Positions 12,429-24,700 of a stretch of DNA of 64,000 nt are shown one piece after another. The position numbers were made by a program, and so were the translations under genes. Location of the stretch: contig CM054061.1 in NCBI GenBank assembly GCA_028641055.1, positions 32,402,333 through 32,466,332 of the forward strand, given 5' to 3'. This DNA is from Alopecurus myosuroides. Lineage: Eukaryota > Streptophyta > Magnoliopsida > Poales > Poaceae. A model generated the notes under the pieces. It did not search any database. It saw only the letters and a list, made by a program, of their open reading frames with translations, and was not told where the DNA came from. Numbering within the stretch: position 1 is the stretch's first letter; each line of letters begins with the position of its first letter.

Positions 12429-13436
12429 GTGCAAATCCGGACAACTGACAAAGGATAGATGAGATATATTATATGAAGATTGAAAGACGCGCAACACATT
12501 CCATGACAAGTCCTACTACCGTATCTCCGAATATAAATTTCATTTTCTAAACTTATCTTTGAATATAGAGGTATATATTTTGTTTGATGTACACTTTTAT
12601 GCCTATTTATCGGTATAATTTTAAACTAATAGTATGAGAAAGCATGTGTTGAAACTATACTTTGCCGTAAAACTATTAAATATAAGTTTTCAAGTATTTT
12701 CTATTTACATAGAGAAAATGAATTGTTTTTTTTGGCAGTATAATATCAATCTATTGTTACTACCAAACCCCCTAGCTAGAGACTATACAGTGGGGCCAAG
12801 AAATGGTAGGTCCCAAGTACAGTGGGAGCTGGGAAAAATTGAGGAAAAAACGAGCGCAGCGCGCTCGGCGGTGCTCCTAATTCCCTCCCTCGCGCCCAAC
12901 TCATCCCCAAACCCTAACTTTCCTCCCCATCCGCCTCCTCTCTCTCCCTCACCAGCCAGATCCCCACCGCCCACCCACCCCTAAACCTCCACGGATAAGA
13001 CGACGCTCCAAAGCCTCCCCGTCAACGCGCGCTCACCGCTCACCCCCGTGAGCCGACGAACCGGCAGCTGAACCCTAGGTCCGGTCCACCACCGCCGCCG
13101 CCGCGACCCCCCTCTTCCTCCCGACGCGGCTTGCAGCGCAGAGGAGCATCTCGTCGCCTCCCTCTCCCCCCCGAGGCGGCCCGGCCGGTGGCATAAGGAG
13201 CCGCGGCCCATGCTCCCTCACGGCCATGACGCATCCTTCTCTGCGGTGGTTTCCTTGACCGCAGGTCTGGCCGTCCGGGAGCCTCAGCGTCCTCACAAGG
13301 TGAAGCAGGGCGGCGTCGATATGGGGACAGTCACGGAGCTACGGCATGCCCCTAGATCTCTCTCCATCTTTTACCGTCCTTTCAGAGCAAACACGGCGCG
13401 GATCTGACGATTTGTGTCGTCTTCGTTGTTTTTCAG
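12429..13436. other. AT-rich spacer then GC-rich leader-like sequence
   Basis: 12429-12780 is AT-rich with nothing recognised. From about 12860 the sequence is strongly C/T-rich on the plus strand (CCCTAACTTTCC, CCTCTCTCTCCCTC), like a grass 5' untranslated leader and first exon. An intron-like T-rich stretch ends in TTTTTCAG at 13436. It is probably the captured promoter and leader of the gene fragment that follows. Confidence 0.35.
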
Positions 13437-13517
13437 GTCCAGCCGCAGTGCTCCCGTCCTACGGCGGCAAGGTGCTAGGCGATTGAGGAGAAGGCCGCCG
13501 AGAACGTCTACATCAAG
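13437..13517 (+). pseudogene. Captured exon fragment, mitochondrial ATPase-inhibitor-like (At2g27730-like)
   Basis: Between an acceptor TTTTTCAG (ends 13436) and a donor GTACAC (13518) lies an exon-like piece. It reads GKVLGD and, after one extra base, EEKAAENVYIK. Plant proteins of the At2g27730 type (putative mitochondrial F1F0-ATPase inhibitor) share a GKVL-acidic-EE-AAENV(F/Y)IK segment, recalled from memory. The extra T near 13483 creates a stop, so the piece cannot be translated as in the parent gene. The next parental exon was not found. It is presumably a host gene fragment captured by the Helitron or CACTA element around it. Confidence 0.45.
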
Positions 13518-14024
13518 GTACACTCCCTTGTCCATATGCGTGTGTGTGATTGACCCACCTGTTATCTGGTTTCTTTCCACAAAACTTGGAGCGTGATCTA
13601 TTTATCCATGCTTATTTAACGTGCGGATTAAGATAAGAGTATCCACACCGTTGTCCCTGGTATTCATGTAAATATTCGTGTTTGACTATTAGTTTTCTAG
13701 GTTGTTATTGTATTGTCCCTGCATAATGTACGTTTGATCATATTGTAACACATTATGGTAACAACCTATTTTTTCATTTACTTCCTTTGAAGATATGAGT
13801 ACTTCCTTTGAAGATAACAACCTATTTTTTCATTTACTGAGAGTTTACACTTCTGAGTGGCAGCAGTATTGACTTCGTAGATTTTGTTGTCTCTGGCTAC
13901 AATCATAAGCTGGTCACCCATGATTGTTAATTCCATAGTAGTTTGCACGATATGTATTCTATCTACTAATTCGAAAGCTTGGGATAGGTAACTAAATTGA
14001 CTTGCATTGCCATTATCCTCTCAG

Positions 14025-14175
14025 CTGGACAATGCCATCAACTCTATGCCATGGGAGATTTGGAAAGGTGCATCACATCTTGACAAGGTCACCTTTGAAT
14101 CAAAGGATCTGCTGCAGAAAGTAGTCAAATATTCATGCGACACTTCTGATTCAAGTGAAGCTAATCAATTCCCAG
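14025..14175 (+). other. Exon-like segment of unknown origin
   Basis: A stretch with normal acceptor (CCTCTCAG, ends 14024) and donor (CCCAG/GTTGC) is open and reads LDNAINSMPWEIWKG near its start, followed by SHLDKVTFESKDLLQKVVKY. I do not recognise the protein. The flanks are intron-like. It may be another captured exon. Confidence 0.3.
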
Positions 14176-14520
14176 GTTGCCATACAAGTCCCTCTCCCTC
14201 GCTACCTCATAACATGAAGATATGCCTTACGACACGATCATCTATGAGAGCGGTGGTTGTTGCTTTAGGGACCATCTTTACCTGTAGATGGTCATGCCTG
14301 CCAGTTGTTACCAATAATATATGTGTGTTAATGTGTCTCCGCTATCTATGTTTGTACCTATCTATGTGGTAGTTTTCAGATGTTGTACTGAAATACCTCT
14401 CTATCATGTATAAAAACATTGTGCTTTTTTCTAAAATTATAATGTCGCTGCTATCTATTGCAGTCTGGAAGACTACCGCGTTTCATGTTAAATGTTTACC
14501 GTATCGTTCTACCAATTGAT

Positions 14521-14571
14521 TACCACTGTCAAAAGTGGGTGGCGCGCGGCAAGCCGCGCCCGGGGATCTAG
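14521..14571 (+). mobile_element. Helitron 3' terminus (hairpin + CTAG)
   Basis: The stem GCGCGGC (14544-14550) and GCCGCGC (14553-14559) enclose a two-base loop. They are followed by eight bases and CTAG at 14568-14571, and the next base is T. A GC-rich hairpin about 10-12 nt before CTRR, inserted 5' of T, is the hallmark of Helitron ends. The matching 5' TC end was not located with confidence (somewhere between about 12430 and 14000), so only the terminus is annotated. Confidence 0.7.
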
Positions 14572-17199
14572 TCCTTGATGAACAGCCTTGCACCTCCACC
14601 TTCTGGTAGACATGTTCCTTTAACCAGCTGCATAGAGATCATAAGTTCTAGCTCCATGGTTCTCTCTATCAATTTTCAGATGTCTGTTTGATTGTTGAAT
14701 CGATAGATATTGATTGATCTGCTTGGCCTATGTCATTATCCTCCTAAATAGAGTGTTGCTTCAAGTCTGCATCTGGTTGGCCAGATAGTTGATGAATGTA
14801 ACAACCATTGTCTGCTGTAATGTTCTTCAATGTTATGTATTATCGTTTATCTTGCATCTGCCCTATTTTTAACATTTCCATTGAAATTTTCCCGTGTTAC
14901 TGTCCATAATGTTATTAGGGATATTCTAACTGTACTTATCATATGGTATGTTTCGAGATGATTACCGTGGATGTGATGCGAATCCCTCGTTGGCGACCGT
15001 GGATGGTATGCCTAGACTGTCGGGCTCACTGGTTTGCCTAGTACTTATTGCTGTGGTCAATGACACTATTTTGGCTTATTATAGGGACTTACTATCTAGA
15101 GTGGTTATGCGTAAAATTTGTAGCTTTAGTTGACTATTGAGTGGTTGAATATTCTTATGAAATTTCTATTAGTTTCTTGAACTATAAACCTTTATACTGT
15201 TGGAGGTGTTATCTGCTACTAGTAATGTTGCAAGCATGCCTCTTTTCTAGTGTATTTCTGTTTGCTTTGACTACTTGGTTCGTTTCTGTGGAAATCGTAG
15301 TTGAGTCGGTTCATCTAGCGTCATTTACACATAGCTATTAAACTGCTTTGCATGTCTGCTCATATAATTATCTGGTCACATTATACCAGCCTAATTTTCT
15401 GTCGTATTGTATTGAATCCCTGCCAGCTGTTGAAATCATATGATAGAGTAGATGTTTCTACCTGTAGCTTCATGGACCAAAGTGGCAGAATACATTAGTA
15501 ACTAGTACTTGCAGAATAAATCATTTACTTTGGTCTTTTGTTATTTGTTTCCTCTTTTAACCGTTCGTATTTGCATCTTCCTTCCAGACGATGAACCACA
15601 TCGGCACTTGGTGGAGCTGAGATGACGAAGCCGACTAAATCGCACCAGCAGCATTGTCACAAACTCTGTCCTGAGTGCCTCCTTTTGCTCCAACGGTGTA
15701 TCCTCCCAACTCTGAATGCTGGATTAATAAGCATATTCACAGTAGACATGTTTCTACGTCGCCAGAAAATTAATAATACAGTAGGCTTGTCTCTTTCTAG
15801 TAAAAAGGGCTCTTACTAAAAATGTACATGTAGGGACTATGTATGTTTCACTTGCTTGCAGCCGCCTAGATGAGCACTTCTAATTGCTAGTCTGGTATGC
15901 TTGGTCATATGTATGTTTGGTTGCAGACTTTAATTGGGAGGTCACCGACTGGTGCTTTCAGCGCATTTCTGTCTCTCAACGCTATACCATCTTCCATAGA
16001 TGAATAGAGTTGAACTATTATGCCTGTAGAGTTGCAAATGTTGTGTGCATCCTATGGATCGGTTCCAAATTATGTTATGTTGTTTGGCCAGAAAATAGTA
16101 GTTGGTGTGATCGTCTAGATGTTGTAGTCAGACCTGGGATAGATTTTCTGAAATGTTTGCTGGAACCATTATGCTCTTCTATGATCAAAATAATCATGAT
16201 TGAACTTAGAGGTTTCTTCTTGGATGTATCAGCTGATTGTTTTCTTTTTTTATAGCTTCATGCACACAGATAATCCTGCTAGTATTTATATGGACCCAAA
16301 TACCCACCCATTGTAAGCAATTACAGCCTGGTATTGGTAATATGTTTCACACTTGAACATTCCAAGAGCTTCATACTCGTACCATTTTCTTTTGTTGAAG
16401 GTGAACAGAAGTTCCCAAGCCCAAGAGAAGCACATGCTTGCGCTCTACCGGCAAGATCTTCTTCCCATGCTCTGGTTCTTGCAATTCGACCCACTGCTGT
16501 GCTCGTGTGATGGTTTCGGCGAGTATCTGCTTCTTCCAGTGTCTTGTATGTTGCTCTGTGATATCATCTCGCCTTTGGTTAATTCCGTGGTCAGGCCATC
16601 GAGCCGATGAACTAGGAGTCGGTAAGTCTTTTGAGAAAATGCAAGTTATGAATATGATGTCTCAGTTACTTGATTGCATGGCCACTATATGTAGACTGAG
16701 TTGTTAATGATGCACCGATAGTTAATCCTGCTACCATGTTTCCGTTGCTAAGACACTCACTTGCTGTAGGCATATTGGTAATAGACATTGGCTCCAAGTC
16801 ACTCGTAGCCTACCGACATGAGTTGACAATGAGACAAAGAGTTTGTTTAATTTTTAGCTAGCTTATGATTTGTATTGGCACTGTTTGGTTGCATTGGCAC
16901 TGTCTAGCTGATGTACAATGCCTCTTGTCGCAGAGCAAGGAGGTGGATAAACTAAGGAGCAACCTGGAACCAATAGCTGACCAATAGCTGCACGCAAGCC
17001 AGAAGCAGACCCAGACCCAGGAACGGACAAGATGCCTATCTCACCATCCATGTAGCCTTTGCGTCCCTCTTTTTACTCAATGGTAAGCTTACTCTAGCTT
17101 CCTTATGGAAGTGGTTGCGATTTTTGTGCTCCGCCTTTAACTGTTAGTGAAATCCGACTTCAAATTCTTATGAAGTAGTGATTTGATGGTGAATTGCAG

Positions 17200-17306
17200 A
17201 CACCGGTGGTGATTGCGTGATTGAGAATGCTGAAGGTGCAAGAACAATGCATTCCATTGTCGCCAAGAACAATAACGGGAGCCTCTTGTTGGCATCAGTG
17301 CCATTT
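17200..17306 (+). pseudogene. Captured fragment of mitochondrial HSP70 (DnaK family)
   Basis: After the acceptor GAATTGCAG (ends 17199) the frame starting at 17217 reads VIENAEGARTMHSIVAK, then NNNGSLLLASVP. Mitochondrial HSP70/DnaK has a VIENAEG-R-TTPS-VAF segment followed by -G-LLVG-PAKRQ near its N-terminus in the ATPase domain (family knowledge). The match covers this segment with substitutions (TTPSV to TMHSI, AF to AK), as in a decayed fragment. The rest of the chaperone is absent. It lies near the right end of the CACTA element. Confidence 0.6.
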
Positions 17307-17809
17307 TTTCTACTCATTTTCCCGTGAACTCTGTGTATCTGGCTTTTTGTGTTGCTGAATGTAATCTTCCTCCATGTGCACTGGTGTATTGCAGTTCTCT
17401 GAAGGTTGCTGATTGTGGAAATTCAACTTACCCTGTAATTTGCTGTTATTAATTCCTATCTAAATGCAAGAAATGTCTGAATTAGATATTAATTTTCTCT
17501 GTATTTTCCTGTTATCTATTCTAAGATATATGCAAAAAAAAAAAGGCAGAAAAAATGGGCTACGAATTTGTACCTAAGGTGGCTCCGGCCCAACCAAAAA
17601 AGCCAATTTTTGGTCTGAGCAACGAAATAAACTATAGGCTCTAAAAAGGCTATGGCCCAAATATGAAAAAAATGAATCACAAAATGGACCGGACCCATCA
17701 ACGAAAAAGGCTGAATTAAGGCTCAGGCCCAAGTAAGAAAAGGACCAGCAAAGCCCGAAGTTATTGGGCTAGGCCCACGCAGAACAACAAAATGGACCGG
17801 GCTGAATTA

Positions 17810-18099
17810 GGTCCACGACGATTTCATTTCGTCACTATTCTGCCACGTAGGACATGCCACGTCGACGCTGAGCTGTCCTGGCCGGATTACTCACGACGAT
17901 TTCGGATCGTCATAGATTAATGACGTTCCTGTATCGTCGTGGATATCCATGACGATTTCTACAAAATCGTCGTGGTGAACCATTACTGACGCTCGGTTTT
18001 CAACGATTTGTTTTTCGTCATAAGATCGTCATGGATGAAATTTGGTGACGATTTAGTGACGAAAATTGAGCGTCATGTATCAGCATATTTCTTGTAGTG
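17810..18099. repeat. CACTA right subterminal repeats and terminal inverted repeat
   Basis: Multiple ACGACGATTT-type words alternate with AAATCGTCGT-type words (GTCCACGACGATTTCATTTC, CTCACGACGATTTCGG, AAAATCGTCGTGG), ending with the terminal inverted repeat ...TTTCTTGTAGTG at 18099. Confidence 0.75.
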
Positions 18100-18102
18100 T
18101 GA

Positions 18103-20779
18103 TCAAGCGACATGGGGAACAAACCCACCTAGACCCACGCCCCCAACACGCTTGAGCCCACCAGACACCTCCTCCGGCTCCTCTTTGGCTAATATTCCCA
18201 TCCTCGATGGAAATACCTTAAGAACACAACCACTTTTCTATTCCGCGATACGGAGCCGCTAGAGCCCTCTGTTCTTCCTTGGAGAGGTAATATGGAGGCT
18301 AATTCTAACCTTCAGAGAGGGGATATCGTCGTCAACATCATCAACAACGTCTCTCCATCGACCAAACACGATTCCCCCATCCATGTGTGAGTAATTCACT
18401 CCTGTAGGCAGAGGGGATGGTAGAGATTTGTGGTGACGCAGCACACCACTGCATGTGTAGTGCGCAAGTCAGTGACATAATACTCACAGAAGGACTTATC
18501 CGTGAATATTACATCTCTCAGAGTGGTACAACAGAAACACAACGGGTCCAAGCAAAGCTATAAGATACAAACTCCATTACAAAATCTTGAGAATCTCTTT
18601 GATGAATCAAGAAGATCTCTTGCAAATGAAACATCAAAAGAGGCAATTTGAAGCTCCAAGCTGGAGAAGAACTCTAGCTCAGAACTAATCCGCTACGGCT
18701 GATGTCAGCCCTAAACTACGGCTTGTAATAGCTAAGTCCAAGAATGGTCTCTACCTACATCTTGATAGCTTCTCCTCCACTAGCGTTGTTGATGACGATG
18801 CTTTACCGACTAAGTAGTAGATCACCCCACCTAGCTTCATGAGGTAGTGATGACTTCACGATGACGACTTCCAAAGGCTTCAACTCTAAGCAGGGGGTCA
18901 AATGGGAACGAATGAGTAACGAGCGTTACTCAACAAGTTCATGATATATAGTGGGTAGTTTGATGCACTAGCTACAGATTTAGACTCGAAAGAGTCATAA
19001 GCTAATGCAAGGTTTTGTAAAACTTTCTTCAAAAGGTTGCTTTTAATTCTGAAAACTATGCCCGCCAGATCTTCACAGGATTAGAACTTTCATGGAGTTG
19101 CCTTTCCTGCGGCGTTCGCAGCTCCTTCCCGGAACAGGGGGTAACATGCCACATATTTTACACTTCGCAGAGGTGCGTTACTTTACCCATGGACGACCAA
19201 GACCATGTTGCACAACCAGGTGTACATTCCTGTCCACTCCCACTCAGGTGTGGGGCCCGGTTGTTGGTCCAAGCCAAACCGTGCTTCTCCGCACAACGCA
19301 TGCCCACCCATTTCCGCCAGCAGGTTGAACGCCTGATTCCACCCCTCACGATGGAGATCTACGCTCCCCTGGCAGACACTCATAGACCCCAGAGTCTGTG
19401 GGACGTAAGGGCTACCACCCATGTGCATGCAGTCCCGCAGAACCTACAGCGTACGTCTCTGGCAGTCCGTTGACATGCGAACAAGAAAAGATCACAGCTG
19501 ACTTACTCCCCCCATAGAAGACCCATGGTTAACGCGAATTTACGGCGCAAGAATCCTGACGGCAGTTGTTGTTAATTCCTAGGTAATACGTTCCCATGCA
19601 GATGGAACCTTCCTTTGACCTATTCATCTTATCATGGTCCCATCCGCCCACCAAACAGAACACTACCACTCGGGTAGTCATTCAATTAGTCATATTATTA
19701 TAAAAATAGAATAATGCATTCTTTTGAGAGTAGGTGATAATACGATAGGGTTTTTGCAAATAGTTTGTTATGGGATACTGCAAAGGATATGAGCAAGTGA
19801 TGAACTTGCCTGAGATAGAAATAATGATTCATGTCCTTCGGGTTCGAGGGTTTGCGTGGAAATTCCGAGATCTGAAAAAGAGCAAAGTAGTCCCAATAAG
19901 GGCCACAGAAAAACTGGCAAAATGCTATTATGCATAGTCATGAGATGCATCGTGATTTAACCGCAAAATACCCCAAGTTTCAATGATAAGCTTCGTCTTA
20001 TGATAATTCGATTTCATTATGTTTAGTTGAGTTAGAGTTGTTGTATTTCTTCCTTGGGGGTGACGTTCATCACTTAAAGAGTTGATACTAAGTTGGTATG
20101 GTTTTCATCGAGTTTTAAGGTTTTACATTCTTTATTTGGTTGTTAAATATTTCCAAATGTTATGCATTTATGCCTTAAGTACTTATCACTTTCATTTAAT
20201 TAGTAAGGTAATATCACTTTTAAGAATAATTCTTAAAAGAAAAAAAAGTAAACAAAGTTTGTCATGATCTATAAATAATATTTACGTGAAATTATAGTTT
20301 TGGAACACCTAACTTTAATGCCATAATATGGTTTTTAAGAAAATAGTGATAATATTTTATTAAGTCTTGGATTATTTTATGACTTAGAAATACTCGGAAT
20401 ACCATTAAAAATCATGAAAAATGGTAGAGTATTTATTTTAAAATATTTTAGGATTACATCATAATTATAAAAATAGGTTTTGTTTTATTTGAGAATATTC
20501 TATTTAAGGATATTAATTTTATTTGCAAAACATTAAAATTAACCATTAAGGTTAGTTTCTTTTAATAAATAAAAAAAATAACATTTTTAAAATATATGTT
20601 TACCCCTCGGTACATTTTCCTCAATTTTACGTAATTGTAAATTTGAATTTTAATTATTTATAAAAATCTTAGTATTTTATTTTAAGAATAAAAGCTCAAT
20701 TAATTGCCTTAAATTTAGATTTCAAAATAATTAAAGGATTATTTAGGAGCTTTTTTAAAGAAAAGAAAATGGCTAACTA
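18103..20779. other. Noncoding, repeat-derived DNA
   Basis: 18103-18450 continues the sequence interrupted by the CACTA element. 18450-19650 is mixed in composition and reads like LTR or leader DNA of a decayed retrotransposon (for example the GGGGTCAAATGGGAACGAA region at 18895), but I found no second LTR. 19690-20779 is very AT-rich. No supported gene is seen; the short ORFs near 19092-19473 overlap each other on both strands and look like chance. Confidence 0.4.
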
Positions 20780-21720
20780 TTTATTTGGGTTAATTGGTTT
20801 ATGAGATAGACTATGAGGCCAATTGATACCCATACTTACGCACCAGCCCAAAAGGCTTGGAACGGACCAAAGCATGTACGTATTCACGTACATCACCTCA
20901 GTACGCATGCACGCACGGACACCTTCTCTCGATTCCCCTTCGCCTTTCTCTCTCTCGCACACACGGACGCGCCGCCACAGCAATTTCCGGCCGCTGCGTC
21001 GCTGCCACTTCCCGGTGCTGCTCCGCCCTAGTCTCCTCTCCGGAATCCCCGCCGCCACGATGCCGATTTGTCACCATCTGCTCCAATCGAGCCCGCATAC
21101 GGAAGCCTAACCCTAGCCACCATGGCTCCTCTGCTCCGGCCGATTCTCCACGGCGCCCGCCGCTTTCCCGCCGGTCTACACCATCCCCAATTCTCCCTCG
21201 AGGTCCAGGTCGCCTTCTCCGACATCGACGAGCCCCTGGTCGACTGCCTCCTCGATCCCCTTCGTGAGCACAGCCGTCCGCCTCCGGCTACTCCCATGCC
21301 CGGTCCGGTGTGGCCTGAGCACACTAGGTGGTTCGCCTCCTCCATCTCCTTCGTCTCACCGTGGTCCTCTACACTGACTCGCCTCCGACCCATTGCCCCG
21401 AGTTTCCAAGGCCAGCGGCAACTCTTCTGCGCCAGTGGTGTACGTGGTGGTCTAGTGGTGATGTGGTGTGGCTCGACGCAGGTCGATGCGCCGCTGCTGT
21501 GGTGCTCCTTGTAGTGCCGCCGCTGCGGTGGTACCGCTGCTGCCCCATCTTCAATGCCGGCGTGACCGTGCTGTGTCCACAATCCCGACATCGACTAGGT
21601 CGTCTCCACTGCCTCGGCTACGCTTTCTCAAGGTGAGAAACTCTCCTGTTACCGGCCATCGAGCCGATGAATGTCTACTGGAAATGGATGAATTAATCTA
21701 GTTCTACTACTAGTTTTGTG
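20780..21720 (+). other. GC-rich gene-like island, function unknown
   Basis: After AT-rich DNA the composition rises sharply, with a C/T-rich leader (from about 20900), a CCACCATGGC start context at 21118-21127 and an open frame to 21514. The longest open frame containing it (21068-21514) reads MAPLLRPILHGARRFPAGLH after that ATG. A GTGAGA donor-like site lies at 21634. Longer minus-strand frames overlap, as expected in GC-rich DNA. It may be a real first exon, a captured gene fragment or a retrotransposon leader. I recognise no domain. Confidence 0.3.
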
Positions 21721-24700
21721 TGATAGTCCTATTTGGATGGTAGATTTGATATACTTGTATAAATCTTGCCAGGAAGATAGCTTGATGGATTTATAGTTGC
21801 TGGTTCATATATTTGTTTGGAGAATAATTTGTTGATGATTTGCAAGCATAAAAAGGAGTTGTGTCTAAGTATGTGCGTAGAGTATTAGAGTGCTTGACCA
21901 TTTGGTTCTGTTTGGAACATTAACTCAAATCTGAGACATGTGCAAGTGTTGTGCATCAATGATCTGTGTAGGTGTAACTGCAGAAATGTAAATATATAAG
22001 AAATCTATACGGAAGCAATTGGTTAATATTCTAATTAATTGTTAGATCAATTTCTGATCAAGGGCATGTATATATTATTTTCTTTGCTTCTTTAAAAGTT
22101 CTTTGCACAGTTGTGCAAGTTAATAATGCTTCTGCAAGTATTTCCTTGGTTATGTATATGCAAGCTTTTTTTTATATCAATAAATGTTGTTTTATATTTT
22201 TGGACATATTCTTTTGTGTTTCTAGTGATCAAAAGATCATCTGGATGTGTAGGTTGTGAGATGGATCAAGTATATGCTTGGGTCTGTGATACAAACGTCG
22301 ATGTATTTCTTTTTGGATAAGAACAAATAGGAGTGTATGGCTTTTATCCTCTGTGATGATCCATGCATAGCATTTCTATGTAGATCTGAGAGTATTTCTC
22401 TTTTGAATCCAAAGTGTTCAATTTCTATACACGATTTAATGGTGCAACTGATAAGATCAAATCCTTACTTGTTTTCTTGGCCAAGCCTATGATGCAAAGG
22501 TTGAGGCACTAGCTATTTATAAGAACAGATACTATTGTGGGTTTTCTTGAATTCTCAATGACGATTTAAGCATAGCAACTCTATGCATATGTGAGAGAAC
22601 TCCCTCCCCTTTCACTCCTCTCTTCTCAACTTAAGATGCAAACTTAATATCTAGTGGCCTAGGCTTGTTAACCTGCTGCTGGAGTGAGGCTTTGTCTTCT
22701 GGAATATGATGAAACCTGCATCTTGTGGATAGCCTCCTCCTCCAGCTGCTTGACCTGCCTCCTAATATCTAGTGGTGATTCATATGTGTTCTTGAGTTGT
22801 TCTAGTTGCTTTGTAAAGAAGCCTTGATGCTGGAAAAATGTCTGCTGCGATTTCCATGTGTGAGACGAAGGTAATGCGGCTGGGATGTGTGCAAGTGCTA
22901 GGAATAGTGACTGGTACTGCTATGCCCTGTTTATATAGTGCTCTTGTACTGTTTTGCTGCTGTTGTGATCTTGACAACACACAGGCTGCATGTGTTGTGT
23001 GAGCTGCTTGCATGTGGCCCTCTTTCTAGTGCAAGCGGACAAGTTGGATTTTGGTGACCTCATGAGCAAACTACGGCTGCTCCTTGCTTTGGCTTATTTG
23101 ACTCCATTATTGGTGCTACTGACATGTCCTAATTCCCCTCCTTGTGGCATAGTCGGTTGTTCCAGTCTCTCATTTTGGTTATCTTAATTTTTGACTTGCC
23201 AGGTGGCATTAGTCACTAAATGGCTGTGTACCTTCAGACTAGAAGGCTTTTGTCTTTTATTACTGGCCTTTAAATAAGTGATCAAGCTGAGGTTTAACTA
23301 TTCGAGTACTTGGTCAAACAACAGTAGTCAATGGCTTAAGTTCTTGTTGGTAATTAATACCAACAGAGAACTATTTGGAATTTCAAATGTGAGCTTTCTC
23401 TTGTGTAGAATGTAATACATGGAGCTAGTGTTATATTACTTGGTTTTCAGATTGCATGCTCTTAGCTTGAGTTGATTGGTTTCCTATATGTCCCTGTTGT
23501 CTAAGGATAATGCCTCATTGATGCTTTTTGTTGCTTCTCAAGGACATAGATTATATTCTGGTTGCACTTGTCCCTTATTGCCTTAATGTCCCATGATCCA
23601 GGATTATCCACTTGTCCTAACTTATCTGATGGCTTTAATTGATCCATTCCAATGTTTGTAGGAAATCTGGACTAGTTCCCAGATTTCCAAATGCTAGCTC
23701 CAATAACAAATTGCATCTCCTCGGGAGATGCAAACATTTTAATCCACAACCATTTCTTTTTGCCATTGTTGTTTTTGTTTGCAGGACATGAAGAATAGAA
23801 AGATTGGAAAGATCAATATGCTAATATGAGAAGATGGAGATTAGCTTAGGACTTTCTTTTTGGTTGCTGTTGTAATCTTCTTTTTATTATTTTGAGACAG
23901 ATTCATATTCCATAAAACATGTAATATTACTTTATTGTCTAAATCTCAAATTCAAAGTTTGTATCATGTCATCATTCCTTTGATTTATCTCAATGTACTT
24001 CGAACTCCTCAATTTCAAATATAATCTAGAGGCCATGTCGAAATTCCACGGTCTTCCAATATTGGTCTCTCTCTCTCTCCATCAGAATATCGATGGAACC
24101 TCGATCACTTCAGGGTCTAGTATTTTGTGAATAAGTCTCCAGTTGCCACTTATTTTCTGATGTTGTCTCAGATTCAATTACCACTTTGTTCTTGTATAAC
24201 TTAACCTAATGAAACTCCAGTGTTTAATGCCCTCAGAAATAATCTGCTTACAAGATTGAGCAGGTCCTGTACTCAAATTATTCTTGTATGACACCAAACA
24301 CCAGGATTTCACCCCTCAGTTGATGTCTTCTTATCTTGGTTCCCTCCTGTTTTGCTTCTCTTGTAGCCTTGGTCATGCAGAAACGTAGACAAGAGTTTTG
24401 GAAAGAGCACAGACAGTGATCAGGGTTTAGTATTGGTTTAAGAAGGTTTATTTCCTCGTTCAGATTCATCCTTCAGGACTGATGAGATCATCCAATTATA
24501 CATGACTAACTTGCAGAAGTAAGATCATCAACTGTGTGATTTGGATACTCACCCCTCTTCGAGTTCTAGATACCTAGTTGATTTGTCTCAACTCACTTAT
24601 AGACTTGAGGTTAGGCTTGTTGAGAGTTAGTGTTGGTCACAACCAATTATGGTTTGTGTAACCAGATGATTTGGTTTCTTAAGATACTTCTTATAAAGAT

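Larger units (their letters stand above)
8599..18099. mobile_element. CACTA (En/Spm) element, 9501 bp, no transposase seen
   Basis: The termini are inverted repeats: left CACTACAAGAAATGTGTTGA and, reversed, right CACTACAAGAAATATGCTGA, both continuing with TACATGACG. Flanking 3-bp duplications are TGA (8596-8598 and 18100-18102), as expected for the superfamily. Subterminal regions carry many ACGACGATTT/AAATCGTCGT words in both directions. No TNPD/TNPA-like transposase is visible in any frame, so the element would depend on transposase supplied elsewhere. Its interior holds a tandem array (9480-12428), a tRNA-like sequence, a Helitron 3' end (to 14571) and fragments resembling host genes (13437-13517, 14025-14175, 17200-17306). 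Other interior DNA (14572-17190) is T-rich and intron-like, with short exon-like pieces I cannot identify, such as 16931-17054. Confidence 0.85.

Noticed and set aside
21028..21591. A 187-codon minus-strand frame over the GC-rich island
   Set aside because: Composition-driven; the plus strand has the leader-like start and ATG context. Neither is confirmed.
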